Assembly: GCA_963585895.1 (NCBI GenBank)
Contig: CAUZXS010000227.1
Span: forward strand, 86,001-150,000
Length of the DNA: 64,000 nt
Source: Sepioteuthis lessoniana
Taxonomy: Eukaryota > Mollusca > Cephalopoda > Myopsida > Loliginidae
Direction of reading: 5' to 3'
Shown: positions 45,472 through 56,990 of the stretch, piece by piece
Position numbering within the stretch: position 1 is the first letter of the stretch
Layout of the letters: each line of letters opens with the position of its first letter
Translations under genes and position numbers: made by a program
The notes under the pieces: generated by a model
The model's input: only the letters and a program-made list of their open reading frames with translations
What the model was told of the DNA's origin: nothing
The model's database searches: none

Positions 45472-45612
45472 TGGTTGGCTTGTTGGCTGAGCGGTCTAAG
45501 ACTAAGTCTAATGTAAAGTTGGACGGGTTTCGATCCCAGGTTCGAGCGTCCTACATGTCTAGCCACACTGAATAGTTCTGATAGAATGAAACAATCTATC
45601 TGTGGATGACAA
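45472..45612 (+). mobile_element. SINE-D
   Basis: TTGTTGGCTGAGCGGTCTAA (A-box), ACGGGTTTCGATCCCAGG (B-box), tail CAATCTATCTGTGGATGACA then (TA)n to about 45640. Head resembles a class-II tRNA with a long variable arm. Confidence 0.9.
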
Positions 45613-45949
45613 CATATATATATATATATGTATATATATTTCCGTCGATAGCATTCTGTTTTTAAATTCATCAGCATCTCAGTTTTATCCAACTCTGCAT
45701 TTACGTAATTTTGTAATGTTATAAAAAACCTAAAAACTTTCAAAACTCTTTAAAAACACTCTTTATACATGCAAGCAACCTCTGATGATGGCCGATGAAA
45801 GGTCAATTTTTGTAAATTCATCCACCAATTCCAACCTGAAACTAAGACACTTATCAGGAAACTTGAAAGGATCTTAATAAAATTATATAGACAAAATGAG
45901 TTTTTATTATTCAATCAAACATGCTTAAATGAAAGACTGCTGCCCAACT

Positions 45950-45981
<32 letters not shown>

Positions 45982-45982
45982 G

Positions 45983-46096
45983 TATAATGGTTAGAGTGTT
46001 TGCCAATGGTCTGGGAGACCAGGGTTCAATCCCAGGTTGAGTCATACTAAAGATTTAAAAAAATGGTACTTGATGCCTCCTTAACATTCAGCATGA
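45983..46096 (+). mobile_element. SINE-C, 3'-truncated
   Basis: TATAATGGTTAGAGTGTTTG head and GGTTCAATCCCAGG B-box. It breaks after ACTTGATGCCTCC, with the junction at TTAACATTCAGCAT. Preceded by (CA)n(TA)n. Confidence 0.85.
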
Positions 46097-46176
46097 ATTA
46101 ATATTTTTAAGTAGTACAACATGCAGACATCTTATAGATATTAGAATGGATCAATAAGTCCATTACCTACCACATA

Positions 46177-46297
46177 CCCTTATCCCTACCAGCTATGGGT
46201 TAAATTGTACCACTATTGTTCTTCTACAAGGATGGCTTTGACATTCAATAACCCATGAAGGTTGATATGCCATTAAACCAAGAAACCAAACGAAACC
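46177..46297 (+). mobile_element. SINE-A 3' fragment
   Basis: CCAGCTATGGGTTAAATTGT, ACCCATGAAGGTTGATATGC and CATTAAACCAAGAAACC. Confidence 0.78.
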
Positions 46298-46452
46298 TGC
46301 TACATAGTACTTAGCTGAATTAGGATATGAAATTTTTACTGTGTAATCTTTGATTGATGTAATTCATCACTGAATTCATTGAAAATGAAGTAGAATGTAT
46401 TGAAATATAAGTATTTATTGAATAAAATAAATGCTTTTTAAGTATTATGCAG

Positions 46453-46458
<6 letters not shown>

Positions 46459-46504
<46 letters not shown>
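46459..46504. repeat. (TA)n microsatellite
   Basis: About 22 TA units ending in a short (CA)n. Confidence 0.95.
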
Positions 46505-46510
<6 letters not shown>

Positions 46511-46659
46511 GTATAACACTGAAACTAAAACCATATATTACTACCTGTAGTTTCATATTTTCACAACCATCAGGTGATTCTATATTCTGATGAAACTCAG
46601 TCCTACAGATGGGAATGAGGAGTTGTACATGGAAATCATGGAATTGGAAATGAATATAT

Positions 46660-46903
46660 GAGGTGCATACAATAAGTTTCCTGACTTTTTTCGTATGGGC
46701 ATTTAAAATTGTTGTAGACTCTTGAACATTCAGTACGTTATTACTATACATCTTATGAGATGACTGACCAATTTTTATGATTTCAGGTTCAAATGAACAG
46801 CTACAGCAGCAATTGGAATACACCCTACTAAAGCCTGATTGTCACAGTTGGTGGATTTCAAAAACGCAACCTGACACTTTAGAAGAACGATATGCAGTAA
46901 AAT
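46660..46903 (+). mobile_element. Mariner 5' end (copy 3), truncated and fused to a LINE
   Basis: TGAGGTGCATACAATAAGTT with TCCTGACTTTTTTCGTATGG is the family TIR. It runs to the start of the HTH region (CACTTTAGAAGAACGATATG, LEERYAVKW) and stops at GCAGTAAAATGGGATTTC, where LINE sequence begins. The opposite ORF in this region is antisense noise. Confidence 0.9.
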
Positions 46904-47332
46904 GGGATTTCTTCTATTCTGTGTGAATGGAAATACTACCTCATGGATTCTAACAAAATACACAGAGAAAAAGCTGGATGTGAACAAGACAGAACTACTG
47001 AATGTTGTTCTGAACAAATCCTGGAAGGAATACCCATCAAAACAGTGGCTGAACAGCCACTTACCTCCGATCTCAAAAAGTATCCAAGTAAAAAGAACAA
47101 GATATGCAAGGCTCTGTTGGAGAAGTAAGGACAAACTCATACGTGATGCTCTTCTTTGGACCTCTAAACACGTGGATGTGCTAGTATTGGCTAAAAACCA
47201 AGAACTTATTCACATCTGTTCTGTTCAGACACTCAATAGAGCTTGGAAGACCAACTAAGAGCAATGATAAGGATGGATAAAGAGAAGAACAGGAAAATCC
47301 ATGTTATCAACATCACTTGATGATGGTAAACA

Positions 47333-47333
<1 letters not shown>
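46904..47333 (+). mobile_element. RTE-like LINE 3' end fused to the mariner
   Basis: The 118-codon ORF at 46902-47258 contains TSWILTKYTEKKLDVNKTEL, VVLNKSWKEYPSKQWLNSHL and SKSIQVKRTRYARLCWRSKD. The 3' tail ACTTGATGATGGTAAACATG leads to a (TA)n. One of the longer undisrupted C-terminal pieces. Confidence 0.9.

Positions 47334-47334
<1 letters not shown>

Positions 47335-47383
<49 letters not shown>
47335..47383. repeat. (TA)n microsatellite
   Basis: About 24 TA units between the LINE tail and a SINE-D-type element. Confidence 0.95.
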
Positions 47384-47385
<2 letters not shown>

Positions 47386-47389
47386 CCAA

Positions 47390-47689
47390 CCTCCGTAGGG
47401 TTGAGTTCTTTAGTGAAGGAAGTAATCGCGTTGCCATTAGTGTTTATTGCAAGGCTCCTCATATATGAATTGAGCTCTCGGTAGCTGTTAAGTGGATGTA
47501 TGTAAACAATAGTAATTGTGATTTATAACCGTTTAAAATTTACTTCGCTGCTACTAGTTCCTCGTGGATGAGGGGTAGAGTCTCGGATTGGCGTTTGAGT
47601 CAGCCGGGTTTCGATCCCAGCTACGGGAAGCTAGTATGTCTAGCCCCACTGATGAGTTCTGATAGACCGAAACAGATCTGTCTGTGGAT

Positions 47690-47692
<3 letters not shown>
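47390..47692 (+). mobile_element. SINE-D with upstream segment, then (TA)n
   Basis: GGTTGAGTTCTTTAGTGAAG upstream part; CCTCGTGGATGAGGGGTAGA head; CGGGTTTCGATCCCAGC B-box; AACAGATCTGTCTGTGGATG tail. TA tract 47693-47732 follows and hosts the next mariner. Confidence 0.85.
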
Positions 47693-47732
<40 letters not shown>

Positions 47733-47734
<2 letters not shown>

Positions 47735-48633
47735 AGGTGCATACAATAAGTTTCCAGACATTTTTCATATGGGCATTTAAAATTGTCGTAGACTCTTGAA
47801 AATTAAGTACGTTATTGCTATACATGTTATGAGATGACGGACCAATTTTTATGATTTCAGCTTCAAATGAACAGCTACAACAGGAATTGGAATACATCCT
47901 ACTAAAGCCTGATTGTCACAGTTGGTGAATTTCACAAATGCAATCTGACACTTTAAAAGAACGATATGCAATAAAATTGTGTTTTAAACTTGGAAAAAAT
48001 GCCACAGAAATGTATGGAATGCTTCAGACTGCTTTTCAAGCATTTTGCATGAATCGAGCATCAGTTTTTGAGTGGCATAAGAGATTCAAGTAAGGCAGGA
48101 GTCTGTGAGGGATAATGAGAGATGTGGGAGGAGTAAGGAAGTCAATACACCAGAGTTGATTGGCCAAAGGCTTAGGGTTAGGGTTACTCTGTTGAGGTTT
48201 TAAGGGAGTTCAGGAAGAGATTCCGTTGGAAGAGGTCAGGACTCTTCAAATTGGGTCAGTGGCATTTCCACCAGGACAATACGCCAGTCCACAAATCCAT
48301 CGTTGTCACAGACTATTTGAGCAAGAAGGGCATCAAGACAGTTCCTCACCGTCCCTGTAGTCCAGACCTTGCCCCCTGCGACTTTTGGTTATTCCCTAAG
48401 CTCAGAGGCTGTCGTTATTAGACAATTGATGAGATGAAAGAGGCTGTGATGAAGGTCATTGACACGCTCACACAAGAGGACTTTCATGGGGCGTTCCAGA
48501 AGTTGTTGGAACGGTACAACAAGTGTTTTGCAGCCGGAGGAGATTACTTCAAAGGGGACTAGAGTTTCATGTGTGTACTATCAATAAAAGTGCCCATACG
48601 AAAAAAGTCTGGAAACTTATTGTATGCACCTCA
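47733..48633 (+). mobile_element. Non-autonomous mariner, copy 4 (901 bp)
   Basis: Inserted in (TA)n, with TA on both sides (47731-47732, 48634-48635). TIRs CAAGGTGCATACAATAAGTT and AACTTATTGTATGCACCTCA. HTH block LKERYAIKLCFKLGKNATEM and [14 protein letters not shown]; after the shared deletion SGQWHFHQDNTPVHKSIVVT, SPDLAPCDFWLFPKLRGCRY, then an in-frame stop, then TIDEMKEAVMKVIDTL and CFAAGGDYFKGD. The second and third catalytic Asp (HQDN, PDLAPCD) are kept and the first is lost. Junction CTTAGGGTTAGGGTTACT (48171-48188). Confidence 0.94.
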
Positions 48634-48844
48634 TACATTACAAAAGCTCTGAAAAGAATACAACAATAGTCTCAATGAAGATATCTTCGAGACATTTCAA
48701 TGTGGGTTGTGATTTACTAAAATGTACAATATATATAAACATTAAATGAAGAGAATACATTTTTTAGACTTATTTCTAATCTTTTGATAGTATATAGGGT
48801 CCTCTGTAGGAAAGATTAAACTCTTTAACTTTCTTTGTTATATT

Positions 48845-49125
48845 ATCATAGGTTATTGTTGAGGAAAATGGTATTGGTAAACCAAGTAAAAACTTCTAGC
48901 TAAAGCTGTTTGTGTTTTATTTAATGCTAATGACTTTAGCAAAGACATGAATACACTTCTTTTTGAAGCTATGGGTAAATAGCAAGGCAGGTTGAGATTT
49001 CTAGCTTTGGTAAGGACAAATGGTCTTTGTTGAAGGAAACTCCAAATTCAAACCCTCTACCAACATCTGATAGACTAGCACATTAAGATAAGGCCTGAGT
49101 CTTTGAGTAGACAGAAAAAGGTTGA
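48845..49125 (+). mobile_element. SINE-B-like element, diverged subtype
   Basis: GAGGAAAATGGTATTGGTAA, TAGCAAAGACATGAATACAC and CCCTCTACCAACATCTGATA parallel 38966-39250. Confidence 0.65.
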
Positions 49126-49994
49126 TGAGTTGGGATTATCATTTCTTAGTATCTTTGTATTATGGGATCTTTGTGTCTTTTAACAGCTGCTTTATATTGT
49201 GGGATTCTTTTTTTTATTGTACTGATATATATATGCTTTGTTTAGCATCCAACTGCCATCTCCAACTTACTTGCCTGGTATATGTGTGTACAGGATAAAA
49301 ACCTTTCTTTTTTTTAATCTACAAGAGTGTGCTGTAAAATTCTCAGCCTGATCAAGAAGAGAATAACCTATAGTTATGAAATTAACTTATTATTCATTTT
49401 GAAATTCAACACACTTGTTTCTCAAATTTCTTTTAATCCTTCCAAAAAGAAGGGTTGGTCTGAGAACTTTTCAGCACTTTTTTGTATTAAATGTGCCTTT
49501 CTCAGTTTATTTTCTTTCTTTGGTGTCTTTGCCTGTACCATTTTCTTAATATTCAGTGTCTTCATATATTTTCAAAAAGGAAAAAAAGATTATTTTTGGC
49601 CGAGTCTATATGTATGTAAATGTGTTTTTATAAAAGAAACAAACAAACTGATAGCTAATATTCTTTTTTTTGTAAAAGGGAACTATTTCATTTCAAAATA
49701 AAACCTAATGTTACTTGACTTCTATGGATGTCACTGTGCTGAGAATTGAAAGGAAAATTCATATTCAGTCTTGATTTGTTTACTTGTCTCTTATATTTGT
49801 CTTTTTGTCTCAGTCTCATCACTAAATGTCATTTTTGTCCATCTGTCTGTCATCACATAACTCAAGGACAGCTAGAGCTATGACCCCCAATTTTTTTTAT
49901 GATTATTAGTAGGACCCTGGAGCATACTTTTAGCATATTAGTTTCTGAAAATTTAAAAACTTTTAAAAGTTTTTAGTGAGAAGTTTTATTTACA
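49126..49994 (+). other. Anonymous stretch with a 124-codon ORF at 49327-49701
   Basis: The ORF (MCCKILSLIKKRITYSYEIN start, F/K/I-rich) has two hydrophobic runs but looks like AT-rich random sequence. No domain, no splice context, no Kozak support. Treated as non-coding with low certainty. Confidence 0.35.
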
Positions 49995-50277
49995 ACATGT
50001 ATTCCCCCAACCCCTCCAACTCAGACAGAATGTGACACAAGGTCATTTTTAAGTGGAACAGTTCTGGTTTGAATTCAGTTGGAATTAGTTGTCTAGTCAA
50101 AGCTAAAAAGCCTTGTCTGTCTTACTATTTTACCCAGAGCTGAGGAGAGAAGAGATAGATTCATGCCTTTCTAAAGGGCATTAGTGCTTTGGGAGATGCA
50201 AGAAGCCTGGTCTAGGATTTGAACTCAGGTTGCCAATTTCATCTCCTAAGAAAGTAACTGTTAAACTAAGCACACCT
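49995..50277 (-). mobile_element. SINE-B, minus strand
   Basis: CATGTATTCCCCCAACCCCT, AGAATGTGACACAAGGTCAT, GAATTCAGTTGGAATTAGTT and TAGGATTTGAACTCAGGTTG (reversed B-box). Full length. Confidence 0.82.
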
Positions 50278-50825
50278 CCTTTAATTTACCATGTAAAGAT
50301 AATATTAAAGTGGACCCTCACTTTGTGTTCAAGTTAGTTAAGATAAATACTTTCTTTTTTGTTTTTGAATCTTTTGTAGCTATAAACCAAAATTATGGCT
50401 GTTTTTTTGGTTGCTGGAAAACCAAGATTTGATAAAGAAATAATTGTGTTGTTGTGTGTATGATTCCACTTTGAACAAGTCCTCTAGAGAGACATGAATA
50501 TTAATCTCTTGATGATGTTTATTTCCTGTTGGTATTCCTAGTTTAAAATCCTGTCTTGTAGGCTGGTTTTTAACTAGTGTTGTAAATGCCTTAGCCTTAC
50601 CATTAGTAGTTTCCAGTTTGAATGACTACCATAGAAGCCAACTAGTGTCATGAAATCATTCTTCTTGTAAGTTTAGTATCTCACTATTTATAGCCTTGTG
50701 CCAAATTATATTACACTTAGTAAATACCTACAATTTTTTTTCTGCTTTATGATTGTTATATTGCTTTTGTAAAAAAAATGAAAAAATGAGGCTATAATGG
50801 TTAGCAAGGTAGACTAAAAGTAAAA

Positions 50826-51076
50826 TAGGTGACTGTAGTCGAGGGTGACCTGAGGTCTCCCTTTTCTATAGCTACTACACCAAGGTGTAGAGGAGGGTAC
50901 TACTCCTTTCTCTGGATTGCTCTGTTTTACCCTTGATCCGTACCTTATAATGCTGAGTGTTAAGCAAGATAGCATCAAGTACCATTTTTTGAGTCTTTGG
51001 TATGACTTGACCTGGGATTGAACCCAGGTCTCCCAGGCCATTGGCGAACTCTCTAACCATTATGCCAATGTCCGGT
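50826..51076 (-). mobile_element. SINE-C, minus strand, full length
   Basis: GGTGACTGTAGTCGAGGGTG (reversed 3' end), CTGGGATTGAACCCAGGTCT (reversed B-box) and AACCATTATGCCAATGTCCG (reversed head). Confidence 0.9.
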
Positions 51077-52149
51077 ACGAGTAAGTTTGAGTCTCATTAG
51101 ATGCCCGATTCATATAGCCTTGTGCCACATCTAAGCAAAAAGCTTTGTGAATTAATCAAGAACATTCTTTTTCTTTCCTTTTAGTTATTTTGTTTATATC
51201 TAAACCGATATTATAAAATGATGTTTGGATCATATCAATTGTAATAATTTTGACATTAAAGAATACTAAGAATCACTAGCAGCAGCAGCTGCAATTTTGA
51301 GTATATTTTAATTCTTGCAGAATATTAACCAAAGAAAAGTAACCATTTTTTGTGAGGAGAGGAGAGGAGAAGGAAGTTAATCTCCCATTAATATTTTTGA
51401 AGATCAAGGTCATACACATAAAAACCTAATTCCACTCCAGAATTCTGTTTGAGGAATTTCATTTTAAGAAATGAGGTGGTATATATATCAATAATCTATC
51501 TATCTAAAATATTTCTGTTGGTCTATATTTCTATTTGTCTAGATCTTTCTATTTCTATAGTGTTATGAAAATGAAGTTCTGTATATCATTCTCTTTCTGT
51601 AGATTAAAAATCTTTTATCTCTTTTTCTATTTGTCTAGATCTTTCTATTTCTATAATCATCCTCTTCTTTTCATGTGCTATTTCCTTTGAAAATAGGTTC
51701 ACATTAATTCATTATGCTTACTAAGGCTAACATAATACAACACATGGCTAAATGGAGCAGGGGTTTGAAATCAGGTGACTCTAATCTTCCAAGTGGGAAG
51801 AGCTGGTTTGCCAAGAAAATCAACTTTTATAGTCCAAGGTTATTATCTGAACTTTGAACACCAACTGCTGGCATGGGTGGGGAGAAATATGTAATAATTT
51901 TAGCCAAATTAATTCTTTCTAAATCAAAGATAATCATCATTCATCTTAAATTTATTTGACTCTTTATTCCTTTTCTCTCTTAAGTTTACCTCATTTGATC
52001 ATTTTTCTTACATGATTATGAAAAAAGAACAATTTACTGTAAGGTGTACCTTTTAATATCAATGCTCAACAAATATCATTATCATCTTTATTCTTGGTAG
52101 TAAATATTATTATACCAAACTAATAATAACAATAGTAATGACTGATAAT
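51077..52149. other. No recognisable gene
   Basis: CATATAGCCTTGTGCCACAT at about 51112 resembles 50690 and 62980 (GCCTTGTGCCAAACTAAGCA), a possible further SINE family. A doubled TATTTGTCTAGATCTTTCTA string lies at 51530 and 51625. Confidence 0.4.
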
Positions 52150-52360
52150 TTCATCATCATCATCATGTTGCACCATCAGCACGGATATTCCTGACCCTTT
52201 CTTGCCACCCTTCTCTATCATCCATTGCTTCAGGCAGGTCTTTAAGACTACATCTCGTATCGGTACAGAGTTGCTGTATGTAGGTTCTAGCTGGTCGTCC
52301 TGCCTTTGCTCGTCCATGTGAAGGGGTCCACAGGAATACGTCACTTATGAGTTCAATTGA
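52150..52360 (-). mobile_element. RTE-like LINE 3' terminus, minus strand
   Basis: Begins with the reversed ATG tail (TTCATCATCATCATCATGTT). Minus-strand peptide IELISDVFLWTPSHGRAKAG, RPARTYIQQLCTDTRCS and LPEAMDDREGWQERVRNIRA matches the terminal LINE segment. Confidence 0.92.
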
Positions 52361-52737
52361 TAATTTAAGTGGTGCTAAAACATGAAAATCACTTGCCAAA
52401 TAAGATGTTTGTTATGTATATGCCTGCAAAATGTTTCTTACCTTGTTAGGCATAGGCTTTAATAGTTTTCTATGGGATCTGGTATCAGAATATCAATAGT
52501 AGGTGCTTTAACTGTTGCAGATTACTTACTGAAAGTTCTGGAGACTAAACTTGTTGGTCTAACACATTTCATAAGTGTGTTACAAGGGTCTGGTAAATGT
52601 AGTGAATTATGCTTACCAAGTTTGTAATGGAAAGAAGTTTTCTAAATGAAGTGATAAAAACATGAAAGAATTATCATTAAAAGAAGTGAACAACAAAAAC
52701 TAACAAAAAAAGAAGTTAAAATTAAGACAGACATTGT

Positions 52738-52739
<2 letters not shown>

Positions 52740-52799
<60 letters not shown>
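52740..52799. repeat. (TA)n microsatellite, 60 bp
   Basis: Uninterrupted TA dinucleotides. Confidence 0.97.
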
Positions 52800-52803
<4 letters not shown>

Positions 52804-52989
52804 GAACAACAGCGTACAAAAGTTGTATTGGGTGATTATTGATCTTTGAATATGTATTGTGAATGTAAATGGTTTTATATTATTCAAAATGGTTACTTGC
52901 TTATCAGTCCCAAAATTCTTTAGAGGATAAAGCTTACTTTTGGACTGACTACTTTCACATGTGTTGTTGTCAAAGATGGCAATGCTACT

Positions 52990-53660
52990 GCTGGTTCATG
53001 TTGGGATTTTTTTGGTTTGTCTTCCCTTAACTAGTTTTGGTGGTAAGATAAGGGAAAGTTCATGTGTGGTTCAAAGGCCATTACAATTGCTTAATGGCAT
53101 TGAGATCTAGAGAGTTTGTTTGTCAGGGCAACACAGTGAAGTCTTCATGTTTCTGAAACCATTCATATACATATCATACTGAGTAGAGGTGTATTAGAGT
53201 GCATTGTCTTTCTGAAAAAAATCCACATTCCTTGTAGAAGACTTGCCATGGTGTATCTAGTCTTCAAAGATGTTGAAGTAGATGGTATACATAATAAAGT
53301 ATGTTCCATATAAATGACAGAACCTAGTATTTTGTTGCAGAATGTTGTTGAAGCCATTATTCTGCATCTAACAGTTTGTTGTGTTTCCCAAAGTGCATCC
53401 TAGTGCCAGTGTGTCTCTAGGATAACTAAATACATATGCTCAGCTGTTTATCTTATTCATGAGAAAGTGAGTCCCATTGGACCAGGTGATATTCTTCCAT
53501 TGATATAAGGTCAAGTTTCTATAGCAGATGCTTACATCAATAGACATGCAGACTCTGACTGGCCTGTAGCCATGCAACCCAAATATAACAATGATCAATA
53601 TACTGTGTGTTGTGATGCATTCTTTTCTAAGATGACTGGCTAAAAGCTGTCTACCATTTG
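52990..53660 (-). mobile_element. Tc1-like transposase remnant, minus strand
   Basis: Frameshifted minus-strand reading gives RNLTLYQWKNITWSNGTHF (compare the Tc1 motif around the second Asp, WKNVxWSDESxF, here degraded). Further on comes WFQKHEDFTVLP, then an LDLNAIKQLWWP-like string equivalent to SPDLNPIExLW. Many stops and altered catalytic positions. No inverted repeats located. Confidence 0.72.
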
Positions 53661-54894
53661 TTCCTCAGTAGCCTTTTCTCTAGGTTTATACTTGGTAGAA
53701 AAAGCCTCTGTTCACTTTATGCATTGGTTAGTCTTGGCTGCTCAATACCTTTTTAGTGGTTGGTAATTTTTTTTCCATTTAGATCATTACTAATCACATA
53801 TGCACACTATGATCCATGATATTTTTTAAATGCGCTGACCTAATATTCTAACTATAAAGATTCATCTTTTATTAAATCTTTCTTCTTATTTATAACTTTA
53901 GCAATCAACTCATCAAAATGATTTATTTGAAACCAGCTTAGCTTTTTATATACATTTGACTATGACATACAATTATTATGAGGCAGTTGCTGTCATTCTT
54001 GCCACGTCATATTTCATCTCATCGTATTTATATTTGTTCATTTTTGGCAATCATTATTTTTGTAAATGTGCTTGAATACATTTTATATTTTCTTGAAATA
54101 TCACTTTTAAAATTTTTTGATTAATTTTTGATTTAAAAAATTTCAATGAAAAACCTTTGGTATCTGATTTAGCTTTGAGGAAGATCTCAGATTTCTGAAA
54201 AGAAGTTCTTTCATTGAAAACTTTTCTATGCAATTGGAAGAATATTATGCATAAATCTTCTTCTTATTCCTGTTATAATTAATTGACAGCTATCATTTGA
54301 TGTAGTTTTTCTATTTAAAAAAAGTAACCAAAAATGTTGTTTCTACTTTTTCTGATGGTTCAAAATATCATAATTCAAGAACTATCATTCCACTTTTTAA
54401 TGTTCTGAAGAATAATTATTCTTTATGTCTAGCCATTTTTATTAATATCAGTAATAATTGTCTTGTATATTGTTTCATAGCAAGCAACAAACATGGTGTA
54501 TTATTTACTAGATATTGGTTTTCATAAAACATTTTTCTTATCTGACATGATATAAGTCATATATTTGTTGATAAGTCAAGTAGTGATGTTCAAACGATGT
54601 GCAAAAACATATCTTCTTCAGCCTGTTGACAGCCAAATTTGCTTAGTACATGCAAATAGACTTTTGATCTTTTTACAGCTACTAGAAATTGAAATAGTTC
54701 TACTATTAGATATTCTTGACTAACTTATTTGAGAATTCCCCCATCAATATTTTTTGGTGCATACACACAAATCATATATTTTCATTTACTTTTTATAATC
54801 TATTAGACACTTTCTCATTTCACAGGGTATTTTTTTAGCTACTATTATATACTAGCATAGTTCCTATCTGTTTGATGGAATTATTTATCTATAG

Positions 54895-54896
<2 letters not shown>
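53661..54896. other. No recognisable gene or repeat
   Basis: AT-rich throughout. Confidence 0.45.

Positions 54897-54969
<73 letters not shown>
54897..54969. repeat. (TA)n microsatellite, 73 bp (longest in window)
   Basis: Uninterrupted TA dinucleotides. Confidence 0.97.
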
Positions 54970-54971
<2 letters not shown>

Positions 54972-55069
54972 TGAAGAGAGAGGAACAGCTACTACACTGA
55001 TTCCAGCCTGAAGGTCAAAGAGCTATGTTCTGATCCTATTGATAATATTGATCTATAGATAAATAATAT

Positions 55070-55380
55070 ATATGAGCTCTTTAACAGGAAAATTTAAATG
55101 TTCATAGTTGAATGATTTTTTGTCCTGACGGAATTGTTCCCAACTCCGGTTTAACTGGACCGAATAATATACATATATGATTTTAAAATTATTAAAAAAA
55201 TATAAAATAAAGAAACAATGAATTTATAAAATTATTTTAACATTTCAAATTGGCAAAATTTTGGATAAATGATTAATGCACTAAAAGTAAATAGATATTG
55301 AAACAAAATTTGTGTGATTTTTGTATTTGCTCCAAATTCTATCAATTTTGAAGTTAAAATCAAAGCTTTTTGCAATGTGC
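55070..55380. repeat. AT-rich dispersed repeat, copy 3 (partial)
   Basis: CAATGAATTTATAAAATTAT, TTGGCAAAATTTTGGATAAA and CCAAATTCTATCAATTTTGA parallel 23120-23300. Contains GGTTTAACTGGACCGAATAA near 55150. Confidence 0.5.
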
Positions 55381-55769
55381 TATCAATCTGGTCTCAGCAT
55401 AAAGAAGAAAAGAATTAGCTAAAGCCATAAGACATATATGCTTTTCTGTATATTCGTCTTTCACTTCAACACATTTTGCATATCATTTTTGTTGCTCTTC
55501 AAAAAAAAAAAGTAATTTCCTTATTGGTTGAGCTGAGAACTTTTCAGCACCTTGTGTGTGTGTCTACATAAGTGACAAAATGCTCATGTAATCTGTCACA
55601 GTTATTTAGGGAAGACTTATCTTTTCTTCGATAATGTGACACTGATCCATGGATTATGTATCATATAGTTGTGAAAAATTTTTGCCAAAGGTGATTTGAG
55701 TCCTTTTTTTTTAATAAAGATAAGTTTCACTTGGGAACAACATATTTTTTTATTCAAAATATGTGTAGG

Positions 55770-56140
55770 AAGTCTCTTTGGAAAGTATCCAACGATATAA
55801 TATTAAAAAAAACCCCCAAAAGTCTACCTTGGGCACTGCTACTTTAGTTCTCTTCAAAGTTTCTCTCCTTGGGAGTTCATACACTTATCCCAGTATCCCT
55901 TCTAATTTTCAAAACTGTCTGTAATGTTCTCTTTCAGAGTTGCCATCAGCTGTTTCACTGAATTCTCCAACGTGTTTCAAAGGTGATTTTAGTTTTAAGA
56001 AAAGCCAGAATTTGTAGGAGTCCAGATCTTGACAGTAAGGTGTGATGACAGGGTGATGTTACATTTCACCCCCAAAAGATTTGCTCTGAAACAGGAAGAA
56101 TTTACTTGGTCATTGGGAATATGATGATTATACACAAGCT
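55770..56140 (-). mobile_element. Second-type mariner transposase C-terminal remnant, minus strand
   Basis: Minus strand reads HPVITPYCQDLDSYKFWLFL then KLKSPLKHVGEFSE, and YWDKCMNSQGEKL: the PPYSPDLAPxDFWLFPKLK...CxxxxGxYF pattern of mariners with altered catalytic residues. A different family from the 0.9-kb copies. Ends not defined. Confidence 0.75.
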
Positions 56141-56168
56141 CATTCAGTGTTGTCTCTTTACCTATTGT

Positions 56169-56990
56169 CAGCCCAGTCGGCTGGGGTTTTAGAATATACT
56201 GACTGCATTTCTGCAGAGGGTTAAGCCCCTTGCCCTCAAAGTGTGTGTCCTCAATATGACACTAAATCATCTTATGATTAGACTCCAGTCATGGAGCATC
56301 CCTTCATTGCCATTACTTCCAGGTTCATTCTGACCTGGAATAGTAGTACTTGTTAGGGTCAAATAGAACTGTGTTTGGCAATGGTCTGGGAGACTGGGGT
56401 TCAATCCCAGGTTGAGTCATACCAAAGTCTCAAAAAATGGTACTTGATTCCACCTTGCTTAACACTCAGCATTATAAGGTAAGGATCAAGGGTAAAGTGG
56501 AGCAATTCAGAGAAAGGAGTAGCGCCCTCGGTGTAGTAGCTATTGAAAAGGGAGCCTTCGGGTCACCATTGACTAAGGTCACCAACTTTATTTTTTTACT
56601 ATATTGGAAATGGTTTAACTATGTGCAACCAAATAATTAATATTAAATTGAATTATTAGTATCTCTGGGTCAAATAGAATTGTTCAATTTTTTTTATTAG
56701 GGATTATCATTAATATCAAATAGAATTATCATAATTAAATAGCAATACTTGAAACCATTTAACTGTGTGCAAATAGAATTATAAGTGTTAGATAGCAATA
56801 CTTGAAACCATTTAACTGTGTGCAAACAATAACAGTAATACCTGAAACCATCTGTGTGCAAGCAAATGAGGTCTAGCTCATTTAAGAATAATATTACCTA
56901 CAAACAAAATAAAGTTACCTACTTTTCACTTAAAAATCATAATATATATGCCTAAACAGGATTTGGCATTAAACCAAGTAACTTAACCAT
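56169..56990 (+). mobile_element. Repeat-E, split by a SINE-C
   Basis: Head CCAGTCGGCTGGGGTTTTAG; after the SINE-C (56373-56592), TAACTATGTGCAACCAAATA, repeated ACTTGAAACCATTTAACTGT, and GAGGTCTAGCTCATTTAAGA. Tail incomplete (GGATTTGGCATTAAACC). Confidence 0.75.
56373..56592 (+). mobile_element. SINE-C, 5'-truncated
   Basis: TTTGGCAATGGTCTGGGAGA start, GGTTCAATCCCAGG, GCTTAACACTCAGCATTATA, and end TTGACTAAGGTCACCAACTT. Truncated at almost the same point as the copy at 34580. Confidence 0.88.

Noticed and set aside
45472-45545. Class-II tRNA gene (Leu/Ser type)
   Set aside because: Similar heads at 37905, 44950 and 47560 each continue into the same SINE-D tail, and no full cloverleaf was evident.
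46458-46823. 121-codon minus-strand ORF
   Set aside because: Antisense to the mariner end and extended by a (TA)n-derived YI repeat.
49327-49701. 124-codon ORF as a gene
   Set aside because: Composition is like the surrounding DNA, there is no domain or start context, and length is not exceptional for AT-rich DNA in 64 kb.
54897-54969. (TA)n as a replication origin or promoter
   Set aside because: Such tracts are everywhere in the window and mostly track SINE tails. Nothing specific supports a function here.
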